64,000 nt of DNA, from contig CM055312.2 of the NCBI GenBank assembly GCA_029255685.2, forward strand, positions 81,660,369 through 81,724,368. The letters run 5' to 3'. The DNA is from Silene conica (lineage: Eukaryota; Streptophyta; Magnoliopsida; Caryophyllales; Caryophyllaceae). The position numbers and the translations under genes were made by a program. This document shows positions 23,188 through 34,322 of the stretch, piece after piece (within the stretch, counting starts at the first letter, position 1; every line of letters starts with the position of its first letter). Under the pieces are notes generated by a model, which saw nothing but the letters and a program-made list of their open reading frames with translations, made no database searches and was not told where the DNA came from.

Positions 23188-23439
23188 TCTAAGTTTGAAA
23201 GAAGACAGTTTCCTTTAGCAGTTTGTTTCGCCATGACTATCAACAAAAGTCAAGGTCAATCTCTATCCCGTGTTGGACTTTATCTTCCAAGACCAGTCTT
23301 TACCCATGGCCAACTGTACGTTGCTATATACAGGGCCACGAGTAAGAAAGGTCTAAAAGTGTTACTTCTTGATGAAGAAGGAGGGATGACTAATACAACA
23401 ACAAATGTTGTTTACAAGGAGGTTTTCGAGAAACTGTAA
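23188..23439 (+). pseudogene. C-terminal tail of a Helitron RepHel helicase
   Basis: The frame reads KFERRQFPLAVCFAMTINK then SQGQSLSRVGLYL, the conserved region near the end of PIF1-like helicases. It continues through PVFTHGQLYVAIYRATS and ends KEVFEKL just before a stop. A full Helitron protein is over 1000 residues, and only about 83 remain. The stop lies 430 bases before the Helitron 3' end, the usual arrangement. Confidence 0.88.
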
Positions 23440-23841
23440 TTTTCGTGTTGAGTTATTGAATTTTAATATACCCATTTAATTTATATTTGTACCTGATCAG
23501 TTATTTTGTTCATCGTATTTGCCCGTCAAATTATGTTCCGTAAGTAATTCATCAAAAGACAGTAACTTTCCAAACTACTCATTATTAGTTATTTAATCTT
23601 TTTTTATTCGTCTATTGTTTTTTCTTATATAGCTTATTCATTAATGTTATCATAAGTACTCCAAATATTATCATCATTACTAATAGTTATTCGAATATCA
23701 GTGCATCAGGAAATTCACCTTTTCACCGAATATATCTTATATTCAAACATCCCGTTAAAAAACAATTCGTTAGAATAAACACAATTGTTATATATTGAAA
23801 TAAATATACCGACGCCGTCTTTAAAAATAAGTGTACACAAC

Positions 23842-23870
23842 CCCGTGATTTTTCACGGGTGTTACACTAG
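23842..23870 (+). other. Helitron 3' terminal hairpin and CTAG end
   Basis: Seven-base stems CCCGTGA and TCACGGG with a TTTT loop are followed seven bases later by CTAG and a target T, the classical Helitron terminus. Confidence 0.88.
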
Positions 23871-23968
23871 TAAATTAATAAAAAAAAAAAGACGCTACAC
23901 CTCACCGGCCTTTTCAATAGGGTTTATGTGGTTTCGTTGAACTCCCACTAATTTGATGAATAAATATA

Positions 23969-25328
23969 GGCTAAACCACCAAATTGGTAAAAAAAGTAAG
24001 GGTTGTTGGATGAATTGGTAAAAAAAATTGTGAATGGGACAAATTGGTAAAAATACCTTGAAAATTGGTCAAATTGGTAAAAAAATACTCCCTCTTATTC
24101 CATATTTTCTTCTCTATTTCCTAAAACGGATTATTCAGGTTTTCTTCCCTTTTCCTATTTTAGAAACTTTTATTCTTATTTTATTAATTTCTCTCTCCTA
24201 TTATCAAACCCCACCCAACCTTTTTACTCCTATTTTATTCTTTTTTCATGCTTTTGGCCCCACAATTTTTTTATTTAATTCCTAATTATTCATCCCTCTC
24301 TCCTATCACCAAATCCCACCCAATTTTTACACTCATTTTATTCTCCACCTTAATATTTGTGCCAAATATAAAAGGGAAGAAAATATGGAATAGGAGGGAG
24401 TATATGATTTTGCTTGCATGTTTAAAAAAATGATTAAATATCTAAGTCATATTTTAAATAAAAAACCAAAGTAAGTATTCTTGATCAATAAAAACTAATT
24501 TTTTTACCTATTATTTTCTCAACCAAAGTTCATTATTGAACTATAATCAACACATTGCATGTTGAATTCACCCCTATTTTGACCCGATACTAGCTCGTTC
24601 TACATCTACATGGACTGTCTAAATTCTAAATTGATTCATATTACGCTAGGACACCACTCGATAATAGTGAACAAATACACAGGTATATGGTTTTAAAAAT
24701 CTTAACATCCTACATGTCATTGTATAGATCAAAACCGATTTAATTGGTATACGGTTTATAAGTACCCGGTTAAATTGGGTATACGACTTCTTGGTAGTAT
24801 TTTACCTTTTTTAATTTGTGATTATTTTTTTTAGGAAAAAAAGTCAATTTCGAATTTGTCCTACTTAGACCTGATAAGATCTTATAAAACTTGTATCGTG
24901 TTTATGAAACATGTATCTTATGCATGAAAAGTTGTATAATCTAGCTCAAATTTATATATCAAAATCGTTGTCTATGATTTTCTCAGCACCACACTCGTAA
25001 TAAAGAGGTTTGATTTAGCTTAATACATGATCATACAAGTCAATTTGAATACAATGTAGTAAATACAGTTCATGTGAATAGAAATTCAATTGAAGATGTA
25101 TATTTGAGCACTCGGAAAATTGTTTATATATTATTGACCAAACATTTATTCTTAAAAGATATTTAATATTATTATTTATTTTTTTATTTGGTATATATAT
25201 CACTTAATGAACTTTTTTACCAATTTGTCCTACACCCATGTTTTTTTTACCAATTTGTCTCAACTAACAATTTTTTTACCAATATGTCCAACAACCCCTA
25301 CTTTTTTTACCAATTTGGTAGTTTGGCC
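23969..25328. mobile_element. Non-autonomous Mutator-like element with repeated inverted termini
   Basis: AATAAATATA is duplicated at 23959-23968 and 25329-25338. Inverted termini of about 125 bases contain several copies of AAATTGGTAAAAAAA (left) and TTTTTTTACCAATTTG (right). A Stowaway MITE is nested at 24088-24400. No transposase or recognisable captured gene is present. Confidence 0.85.
24088..24400. mobile_element. Stowaway-like MITE nested in the Mutator-like element
   Basis: Ends CTCCCTCTTATTCCATATTT and its near-inverse AATATGGAATAGGAGGGAG are flanked by TA at 24086-24087 and 24401-24402. Confidence 0.92.
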
Positions 25329-25358
25329 AATAAATATATAGGACTAAGACTGATAAAG

Positions 25359-25920
25359 TGTAATACCCTTGACTTTCTTAGCTATGCACTCGACTGACTA
25401 CAACAGAGTACTCGACCGAGTGAATGGACGCCCTCTAGGCTTAAACCGAGTTCTGCTTGTATATCACTTGGTCGAGTGGCTAGTACACTCGACCGAGTGG
25501 CGGTTCACTCAACCGAGTTCCCTCGAGCACTCAACCGAGTGCCTCAGCTAAGGCTCAAATTCGCATGCTAGGCCCGTGTTATTTGGTCTTACAATACACA
25601 AATTCTCATTGTAGACGGAAGGTATCCGTCACAAGGAGAAGACGAATACCATTTTATCTCACAAAATATTCATTTAGAGGAGAGAGGGAAGCACATGGGG
25701 GTACCCCACCTTGCCCCCCTATTCGTTTTGTGAGTGTCATTATCCATCTCTCCACCCGACCCGTCACAAGCATGACTAATTGCTTACAATATATACCCTA
25801 TTTTCAGCTTTATTCTCCACTTGAAACCCTAAAACACACTCCACCCTTTCCCTTGACAACTAAACGTATACTTAATAAAAAAAGAACTAATTGGTTTAGC
25901 TAATATAGCTGGGGAAGTCG
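25359..25920 (+). repeat. Probable gypsy LTR fragment
   Basis: It starts TGTAATACCC, a common gypsy LTR start, and carries repeated ACTCGACCGAGTG-type motifs to about 25545. A MITE interrupts it at 25597-25782. The far end is not defined and no primer-binding site follows. Confidence 0.5.
25597..25782. mobile_element. Mutator-type MITE, GTGACGG family
   Basis: CTTACAATA is duplicated at 25588-25596 and 25783-25791, with ends CACAAATTCTCATTG and CATGACTAATTG. Confidence 0.92.
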
Positions 25921-26084
25921 GGATTGAATCCATGAGAGACAAGAAAATCTATCTATTTATTTATTAAAGCTTGTCTTAAGGTAACAATTTTTGGGTGTGA
26001 GATTTGTGATTTTAACTAAACTAAGGCAATTTAAATAACTAAGGAACTAAAACAACTTAACAAAACAAAGTGGTGTTTGATGCG

Positions 26085-26465
26085 TGCCGATCTACACCAA
26101 AAATAGTAAACCTAAGTCTACTAATAACTGATAGTTAGCGGAAGTAGGATCGAATCTCACAGAGAGGCGGAATCTAAAAGTAGGTCACTTTATTGGTCAC
26201 AAAATGGGGGTTTTACAAATTTCGTCTAAACTACAAGTTAATTAAAAGAGAGGGATAAAAGAAAGAGAGTAATAAAAGTCTAATAGATGAAAGGGGAATA
26301 TGTCAGGAATCGGGTCACCACGACGTTCATGCTATAAGATTAATTAGGTCAGTCGGTCTATGATAAGGAGGGTAATGATTATCTCCTTTCGTACTCAAAT
26401 CACCCTAGGGTCCTCTAAATAATTGTCGTCCTATTAGGGTAAGTCTATTGTTCAATAGGCAAGCC
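26085..26465 (-). repeat. 3' part of a long LTR (Athila/Tat-like)
   Basis: On the minus strand the text resembles the end of the LTR at 54474-56269: a GATCGACCCTA-like stretch, then TTTTTGGTGT, shortly before the end near 26085. The other end is cut by the CACTA element that starts at 26466. Confidence 0.5.
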
Positions 26466-27360
26466 CACTACAAAAATAACGCGATATACTGACGGAATTC
26501 CTGACGGAATTTTTTTTCCGTCGGATTTTTTGTTGACTGACGAAATACTGACGGGAGATTTTTCTGAAATCCGTCAGTTTCCGTCAGATAAATCTGGCGC
26601 GTTGACCAAAGTCAATAGCGGTAAACATTACTGACGGAAAATCCGTCAGCATTCGTCAAATTATATTGGCGCGTTGACCAAGTCAATGGCGGTTAAGGTA
26701 TCTGACGGAAATTCCGTCAGATAAATAAATTAATGACGGAAAATCCGTCAGTTTTTTCGTTAACATGCCACTTTTTGAAAAATATATAAACCGGACATCT
26801 GACGGAAAATCCGTCAGTGAAATAAAGTACGGACGGAAATTCCGTCAGTAAGTTTTTGAACTAAACATTTGAATCCATTCCAACAATTCTGTATAAAAAC
26901 CTATAAAGGACTTTTATGCCAAATAGGTACCCACTATAATTGACCCATTAGGATGTTTCCCGGCCATAATCATTCAATAGTAAGTCTTGCTTGAAACGGG
27001 TTATTATTTGTGACGGATATTTTGTGAGATAAAATGGATACAAAATGAGTTAGTGGAGAAAGGAGACCATATGAATAGCGTCGGAGAGAGAGAAAAATTG
27101 AGTATTTTGTGAGAGAAAACGGTATCCGTCACAAACTTGCGACGAATAGTGCCGTTGCAAATAAGAATTTGTGATCATTCAATTACGTAGATAAACTCCA
27201 AGTTCCCGTGTATTACACCATTCAATATTTATTTGACGGAAAATCCGTCAGTGAAATAAAGTACTAACGGAAATTCCGTCAGTAAGTTTTTTGAACACTT
27301 AAACATTTGAACATTTAAAAAATCAGATACTATTTATCTGACGGAATGTCCTACAATGAA
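26466..27360 (+). mobile_element. CACTA (En/Spm-like) element remnant
   Basis: It begins CACTACAAAAATAAC and is followed by many direct and inverted copies of CTGACGGAAAATCCGTCAGT, the subterminal repeats typical of CACTA elements. I did not find the matching right terminus, so the right edge is approximate and the element is probably truncated. A MITE is nested at 26978-27173. Confidence 0.6.
26978..27173. mobile_element. Mutator-type MITE, GTGACGG family (reverse orientation)
   Basis: ATCATTCAA is duplicated at 26969-26977 and 27174-27182. It begins TAGTAAGTCTTGCTTG and ends GCAAATAAGAATTTGTG. It is inserted within CACTA subterminal repeats. Confidence 0.92.
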
Positions 27361-27458
27361 ATAATGTATAATGTATAATTCCCAACCACCAGCACATACG
27401 GTAACGATTAGACCCACCGATGTAGTAATAGAACCCCAATAAAATAAATTGTACACTT

Positions 27459-27612
27459 TTGTGCTTATTATTTTGTCCTCGCTTATACCTAAAAACAGAA
27501 GACCTTATTATTAGATGTTGGGTGAAATATTTTATAAAGATATCACAACCTCCTTACTTTTCCACGTGGGACATCTTTGCTCATATTTTATGGAGTGTTA
27601 CATTTTCTCCTA
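27459..27612. repeat. Direct repeat, copy without Helitron
   Basis: The segment with TTTATAAAGATATCACAACC and GTGGGACA...GTGTTACA recurs as 27817-27894 plus 30228-30305, where a Helitron sits in the middle. The source of the repeat is not recognised. Confidence 0.75.
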
Positions 27613-27894
27613 CTTAAAGAGCACATCATCCTCGTTGTGTTTGGAAGCATAACCGCTAACTCGAAATCCTTCACCAATAGGTGGGTGATCACATGGGAGC
27701 GTATAACAACTGCTTCAATCACCACACAGTCGCATGGTTGTTCTGATGCCATTTGTATCTACCTCACGTGTCATTGTCGTACTACACTTCAATAAAAAAG
27801 GATGTGCATCTCTCGGTCCGTTATTTTGTTCTCACTTAAACCCAAAACACAAAAACTTCTTACTAAACGATGGGTGTAATCTTTTATAAAGATA

Positions 27895-30227
27895 CTAGTT
27901 TTAAACCCGTGCAAATTGCACGGGTATGTTGTTTAAAAAGTTATTATAAAAAATAGTAAGCGTAAATTAAGTCTTAAAGTAAAGTAATAAAATTTTCCCT
28001 ACTTGTTATTTGATAATTTAATTGGCCAATGTAATAATTGGTTAATAAAAAAGATTATGAATTTCATTTGAAAATTTCACATGCAATTAGTATAAAATGA
28101 AACAATAGTGTTAATTGGTTGGAGTAATTATTATAATAAGATACAATTTGTATTTCTAATTAGGCGTTGTTACTTAGGCGACGGCCTAAAAAAGCTGACT
28201 TATATAGATAAAACAAAATAAACAAAATAATTCATGCGGAAATTATCATAGAATTAGTGAAATTACAGATGGTTAACCTATTTTTTCATTTAATTATACC
28301 CGTGCACAGGGCATAATGAAACTTTTGACCCGTAGATATCTTAAAATACAAATTCTAACTCAATTCATTTCGTACAAATTGTTACTTAGTAAATAAAACA
28401 AATTTAGAATAGACTTCTACAAATTGTTACCTTGTAAATGGAACAAAATTAGAATACTTCATAAATCTCGTTAACATGTACTACATAAGAAATATAATCT
28501 ATTTTCATGTGTTGGAAAAATTACATGAATAATTATTGTTAAAAAAATTGTAAATAATCATTCATATTTACCAATACTTGAAGAAACAGTTACTCCATAA
28601 AATAATTACCAAGTATTATCTCTGACCCAAACTTGTACTTTGTGGAAAGTAATAACACATGCAAAAAATACTTCGTAATAGTTTAGTCTCTTTTAAGACA
28701 AAGGTATCCATCTTAACGTCAAAATCGATCAAATATGATCCCTTAAGCATAACAAAGTGGTTGTTTAGCCCAATACATTATGTTTTTATCTTACACATAA
28801 TAGCTAACACGTCATAAACTTAAGACAGATACACCCGTGTTAAATAAGAACTTGTAAATATCGAGTAGTACCCGGGTAAATTTGTTTCCAACAATGGGTT
28901 AAAACGAATTCAATATTACTCCATAAACTACATGACCCACCTCCAAATAAGTCATTTTATAAGTCAATTTTTTGCTTCAGACGGACCAAAATAAGACGGA
29001 TCAAATATCACCATCTTTTTATTAGAATGTAACCATTTAATAACAAAATGTTTTATCGCAAATTTGTCACTTTTTACCCTAAAAATGATGGTAACATTTT
29101 AACAAAAAATGTCAACATTTTATTGTAAAACTGACTACAATTAGTCCGTCATATACCCTTATGTGCATATAAAATCTTGTAAACAAACCCCACCGCTATA
29201 TTTACTCTCATTCAAGTCTCTCAACTATCAATCAGCTATTAGTGCCTATCACTCTTTTGCGTATTATACTTCATGACTAATAATTACCCTGGAATATGAT
29301 ACTCATCACATATATGGATTTTTTAATTATTATTTTATCAGTTAAAGTGTTGCGGTTTTTTAGTTCAATTTTTGCTTATTTCAAATTTATTTTCAAATAT
29401 TTTTATTTGCTTTTTTTATATTGTTGCCCATTAATTACGACCTAAGTCAATTAATTACTTCTCATTTAAGTAATGTGTTTTATTCAAATGAAAAAAAGCC
29501 GATCTATAAATTTATATATTTTATAAACTATTGTTTTTATAGAACAATATGTTCTTTTATCTAAAATTTTCAATTACTTTTGGTGCAGTATAGTTTTGAT
29601 TATTTTTACAACATTAATATTGATCTATAATTTTTTTAAGATTTTGACTTTATCGAATTAATTTAATTTTTTAGTTTTTTCTATTTTTGACTATATTTTC
29701 CAACTCTTGATTTACATCACCATTACTTTTATAACGCAATTTAATTTCATGATTGCTTATATATGATTTTAGATTATTGTACTGTGATTTAATAATATCA
29801 CGTAATTCATTCAAATTATATATTCTATTTTAATTCACACAATTTTTTATTATGCAAGTAATTTAGAAAAAAATATTTGTATTATTTTAAATTAGACCGC
29901 ATTGTTGGCTGAATGAACGTATCCCGTCATACAGAATTATCATTTTGTATTTACTTAAATAATTATGAAATCCTAAATTTTAATTTTATTAATTATTTCG
30001 TTTATATGATATCAACAAAATTAGTTCATTGCTTTTAAATATTTAACACGACTACACGACAGTTCACCTTAATTGTTGTATCACGAATTCTGTATATAAA
30101 AGCAAAAAAAGATGGGAGAGTTAGTGGGGAACATTGTGGGGTCCACTAAGAAAAATAAAAAAAAATAATGTACTTTAAACCACAGAGCGACACATCAGCT
30201 CTGTGGTTGTTGCTTTTATGAATTAGA
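27895..30227 (-). mobile_element. Non-autonomous Helitron with a paralogous empty site
   Basis: The minus-strand 3' end is CTAG at 27895-27898 followed by T, with a perfect CCCGTGCAA...TTGCACGGG hairpin. The 5' end is TCTAATTCATAAAAGCAACA at 30227, preceded by A. The two flanks join to AAAGATATCACACCC, matching the unfilled sequence AAAGATATCACAACC at 27537-27551. The 2333-base body has no coding frame. Confidence 0.9.
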
Positions 30228-30305
30228 TCACACCCTTCTTATTTTTTTCCCTGTGGGACAACTTTTCTCAGATCTCATAAAGTGTTACACACCCCTCTAC
30301 ATCCA

Positions 30306-30457
30306 CCCTTCTCAAATAGTCCAATGACATCACCATCACCACCTCTCCTCACAAATTCGTCGTCGCTAATCACCTCGCCGTCAGCAACCGAAAACCAAAA
30401 GAAGATAAAACTTGTGTCCTCCCTCGATCACGTTCCCCCTCGCCTCCTTCACGCTTA
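30306..30457. other. Flank of the Harbinger remnant, left side
   Basis: C-rich text without a convincing frame. It continues after the element at 31664, so the element interrupted one unidentified sequence. Confidence 0.35.
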
Positions 30458-30834
30458 GAGCATATACATTGAAGAGGATGGTTTCATCCTCTTATTTTTT
30501 TCTCTTTTCCACTGTTTTGTTGACACCTCACATTCTCTTTCATCCAAATCATTTTCCACTATCTTCATCCTCTTCTTTCTCCTCTTTTAATTTGTTTCCT
30601 CACATCAAAGAGATCCTCTTTTCTTCCTCTTTCATATTTTAATATCTTTTTAACATTAGTTTATATGTTTTATTTTTTTTGAGTCATTTTTTTACAAATT
30701 AATAAGGTTTTTACTAAAAAAAATTGATGGCGTTATCAAATAAAATACGTTACAAATAAATTACAAACGGATTACCAAAAAAACATCAAATGAAAGAGAA
30801 GCAAATGTCATTAGTTATGATACATATTTTAATC

Positions 30835-31059
30835 TTAATTTGAATCTTGAAACATCATCCATATATGTTCAACCAAATCGTTTTTCAAAGACGTGTGAAT
30901 TTGTCCGTCATGTAGTGCTTCCCTCCTAGACATAAAATCGTGTAAATTTCGCTTCTCATATGTGCCAGGGGTAACGACAAATGACTCTCTAACAATTGTT
31001 AGATGATTATTATGATTCATATCATAATTAAAAATTTTATTGCCTAATGAAAACAACAT
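30835..31059 (-). pseudogene. C-terminal remnant of a Harbinger (HARBI1/ALP1-like) transposase
   Basis: The minus-strand frame ends RREALHDGQIHTSLKNDLV then EHIWMMFQ. The pattern of a basic helix followed by LKNDLVEHIW is typical of the end of plant PIF/Harbinger DDE nucleases. The catalytic DDE region is absent, so no activity is expected. The match is made from memory of the family, but the surrounding TIRs and TTA duplication support it. Confidence 0.7.
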
Positions 31060-31257
31060 AAGAATTGATTTTTTTACATAATATGAGATGAAAATGAGTG
31101 TTTATTTATAGAAGAAAAAAATACAAAATTGAATAGGATTAGTTGAGAATGCATTTAATACACAATTTACCACAATAAAATATATTCTAATGCATGCAAT
31201 GAATATATACGAAATGTAGTAGTTACTACATGATTCCACTTGCATCAATATAAAAAT

Positions 31258-31425
31258 TCAAACATGCAATATACGAGAAACTTAAAAATATTACCATACA
31301 ATATACGAAGAAACGTAAAATTATTATCGTACAATATACGAAAATGTAAAATTATTACCGTACAATATACGAAAAACGTAAAATTATTACTGTATAATAT
31401 ATGAAAAACGTAAAATTATTCCACT
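31258..31425. repeat. Minisatellite, about five units of 30-38 bases
   Basis: Units contain ACAATATACGAAAAACGTAAA followed by ATTATTAC-type text with small changes. It lies inside the Harbinger element. Confidence 0.85.
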
Positions 31426-31663
31426 TGCAAATTTTATACATTTGTTTTAATAAAAATTATGTAAAAAAAAAATTACATGCATTAATCCTATTGGATGTTG
31501 GGCACAAGGGCCAATGTTCTACTTCCTCTAAAAATAGAGGAAGTCTTCCTTTTCCTCCTTCAAAGAGGATGGTTGATGTAAGTTCCACATTGAAGAGGAC
31601 ATCCTCTTAGCACTCTCTCTCATCTAAGAGGAAGGGTGATCCTCTTCAATGTGGATGCTCTTA

Positions 31664-32050
31664 GGCTCTTATCCTACTCCTTTTGTCGACGACCTAGCTC
31701 ATCAACATCCTACCCACTAGCGACCGACCTTCTCCCCCAGTGCTGACGCCCTCATTACCCTTTATCATGTGAAACCACGCCTGGCCTCATACCGAACTTG
31801 GTCCACCGTTTGTACAACAAACTAGACTCGTGGTTGCCCTCACGACCTACACTTTGCGTCATCTACCGTCGGTCCACGACCGAAGTTGGCCGCTAATGTA
31901 TCGGTCTTTCCCTTTGTCTTTATTCACCCAAGTTGCCAGACAGTCGACTCAGCTTGTCAACGCCCAATTTCTAACCCTAAAAATCCCGAAAGTCATACAT
32001 GAAACAAGTAAAAAAGCTCAAAAAAAAAAAAACAGTATTTGACTAATAAT
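31664..32050. other. Unassigned stretch right of the Harbinger element
   Basis: Continues the C-rich sequence left of the element. A plus-strand frame at 31830-32042 shows no known motif. Confidence 0.35.
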
Positions 32051-32052
32051 TA

Positions 32053-32246
32053 CTCTCTTCTAGTTTACATCTTCTTCGATATTGCTTCTTTGGGCTTAAT
32101 GATAAATTTTTCCCTATATTTCCTTATTTGAAAGCTTTTATGTAATCCAAATTCAACTACATGTAGTAGTCTATTTTATGTAGTTTAAATTTATTTTCTA
32201 AATCCTTACACTGAAAAAAGGGAAGAAAATGGAAACTAGAAGAGAG
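32053..32246. mobile_element. Stowaway-like MITE
   Basis: Ends CTCTCTTCTAGTTTACATCT and AAACTAGAAGAGAG are inverted with TA at 32051-32052 and 32247-32248. Confidence 0.85.
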
Positions 32247-32269
32247 TATGATGTAAAACTTAATAAGAA

Positions 32270-32840
32270 TTAAGCTTTTGTTATGATGTATAAAATTGCA
32301 GCGGAAATAAAACAATGTTTTTGTATTTTTTTTAGGAATAGAACGAAAATAAAAGAAATATGACGTGAATAAGATGTCCTCTCTCGCAAGAAACTTGATG
32401 TTACACACGAATGGTAATCCACACCTCGCAAGGATAGAATCACACTAAACTTATCTCAACCTCGCAAGGAAGAAATAATAGAACTTAGAACTCGCAAGTA
32501 ATAAGCACACAACAAGAAAACTTGTATTAATCTCTCAAATTTGGATGAATAAAAACTGAATACATAAGTCCCTATTTATAGTAGAATAGGGGACACAAGA
32601 CTTCATAAAAAGATGTGATCCTTTCCATAAGTGGATAAGGAAAACTTTCCTAAAATCAACTATTACCTTAAAACTATTTGCCTTATTCTTAAAACTGAAA
32701 TTAGGAAATAAACAATAAGGAAATAAATAAAACTACCTTATTCTTACTAGTTAACTTATGGAAACTAAAAATAAGGTAACTATAATATCTTACAAATAAA
32801 TTGTCCCATCGTTCCAACCACCTTTGTTCCTCCACGTGAC
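32270..32840 (-). repeat. Possible solo LTR of a copia-type element
   Basis: On the minus strand a TATAAATAGGGAC promoter-like site is followed by a leader with repeated CTTGCGAGG motifs, as seen in many copia LTRs. Ends and target duplication are not defined. Confidence 0.35.
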
Positions 32841-33212
32841 CATACTCACTATGCTCGAGCTTATTTTATAAGGTTCAGAAATGTGATTTACATTTCGAGA
32901 AATTAAGACTTCATTTTCAGTTGATTCTAATGCTCCCGCATCGGAGTACCTCTTTTACATTCAAATTATTGACAATAATGAAGAAATTTAATCAACTTGG
33001 AGGTATTAGAGCTTTTTTTTTTGTTAAAGAGTATACAAATGGTAATTTGTGTGAAAAAATAATAAGTCAAATGCATAATACAAAAATAAATTTCGTTGTA
33101 AAGATCAACATCATTAAAATATTTAAATATTTGACAAATAGCAAATTATAGATGAAAAAAAGCAAATATTTATTTGTGACGGATAATATCCTTAACAGGT
33201 CAGATAAAATTT

Positions 33213-33760
33213 GGGTGTTGCTTATTCATGGACGACTTTTACTTTTTTCATGTACGTAAATGACCAATTTATACATCTCACTTCAACCAACGTACATTCA
33301 ATTTCAACTTACTCCTTCCATCTCTAACTCCCTAACCACCCCTACCACCACCAGCCCGCAACCCTGCCACCACCGTCAACCATCACCGCATGACCAATCT
33401 ATTCCCTGCAATTACGATCCCCATCAGGTCTTATCCCTCCACCACTCATATTGAAAAAATCCAGAATTTAGGGAAAAAACCCTAATTAAAAAACAATTTA
33501 ATTGAGTTAATAGAAACAATAGTTCATGTAATTTGTTCAACAAAATCGAATATTGAAATACTTGGTGAGTCGATTCAGATTTTTCATTATAGATTTTTGA
33601 TCAATTTAATTATTAATATTTACTCCTATTAATTTTGAAAGGAGGAAAGAAAACAGAGAGAATTTTTGGTTTTCTTTTTTAGTTAGAGGGGTAATGAATG
33701 AAAAATATATGAAAAAATGTTCATAATTAAGTAAAGCTCGTACATAAAAGAGTAATTACG
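33213..33760. mobile_element. TIR element with 8-bp duplication, relative of 16206-17225
   Basis: TAAAATTT is duplicated at 33205-33212 and 33761-33768. Ends GGGTGTTGCTTATTCATGGA and the complement of AAAAGAGTAATTACG match the ends of the element at 16206. No transposase. Confidence 0.85.
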
Positions 33761-33768
33761 TAAAATTT

Positions 33769-34320
33769 ACTTGAATAGATAAATATAAGTCATTTGTGAA
33801 TCTTGCCAACTAACTTTCTGCATTTTAATTTTTATCTTTATCTCCTCGTACTAGCACATATGACTTATTGATTGTCCGTCAAGGAAAATCTATGAGAAAA
33901 GAATGTGTAATTTTTTTTCTGTAGATTTCTCCGTTTCGAGAAGATAAGAGAAACTCAAGTTGAATTGGGTTCTCCAAATTTGAATGCTTTACAAATTTAC
34001 AAACATTTCTGACATCACCCATCACGGCAGCAGCTATCATGCAACATTTGTCTTCCTGTTTCTCCTATATTTATTTATTTATACGACAGATCAATTCTAA
34101 CAAACTTCAATTTTAGTCAAAAACATTTAAACAAAAACGTTTTTTCTTTCTTCACATTCAACAAATTTACCCTATCTTCCTAATAATCAACCAACTTCCC
34201 AAAAACATGAACTACGTCCTCCCAATTCTGCAAAATATTATTTTTAAATTTACAGTTTAAAACCACCTATAAGACCGTATAAATTGAAATCTAGAGAGAA
34301 AAAAAAGTCGAGCTATATAT
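33769..34320. other. AT-rich intergenic stretch
   Basis: I see no coding frame, terminal repeats or RNA gene here. Confidence 0.4.
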
Positions 34321-34322
34321 TA

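Larger units (their letters stand above)
20311..23870 (+). mobile_element. Helitron carrying a purple acid phosphatase segment
   Basis: The 3' end is strong: hairpin CCCGTGA-TTTT-TCACGGG at 23842-23859, then CTAG at 23867-23870 followed by T. The 5' end is inferred as TCATTATATATATAAAAGAA at 20311, preceded by A, followed by the CTACGTGGC and CCAATCAGATTCTGCCACCT text common in plant Helitron starts. The body holds four phosphatase exons (21627-22860) and the tail of a Helitron helicase frame (23188-23439). The full Rep and helicase are absent, so the element could not move itself. Confidence 0.7.
30458..31660. mobile_element. PIF/Harbinger element, deletion derivative
   Basis: TTA is duplicated at 30455-30457 and 31661-31663. 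Inverted ends of about 22 bases share GAGCAT followed by CATTGAAGAGGAT, with two mismatches. The only coding remnant is a transposase tail on the minus strand at 30835-31059. A minisatellite occupies 31258-31425. Confidence 0.85.

Noticed and set aside
24034..24433. Two plus-strand frames of 60-83 residues
   Set aside because: They run through the Stowaway MITE and the repeated termini of the Mutator-like element.
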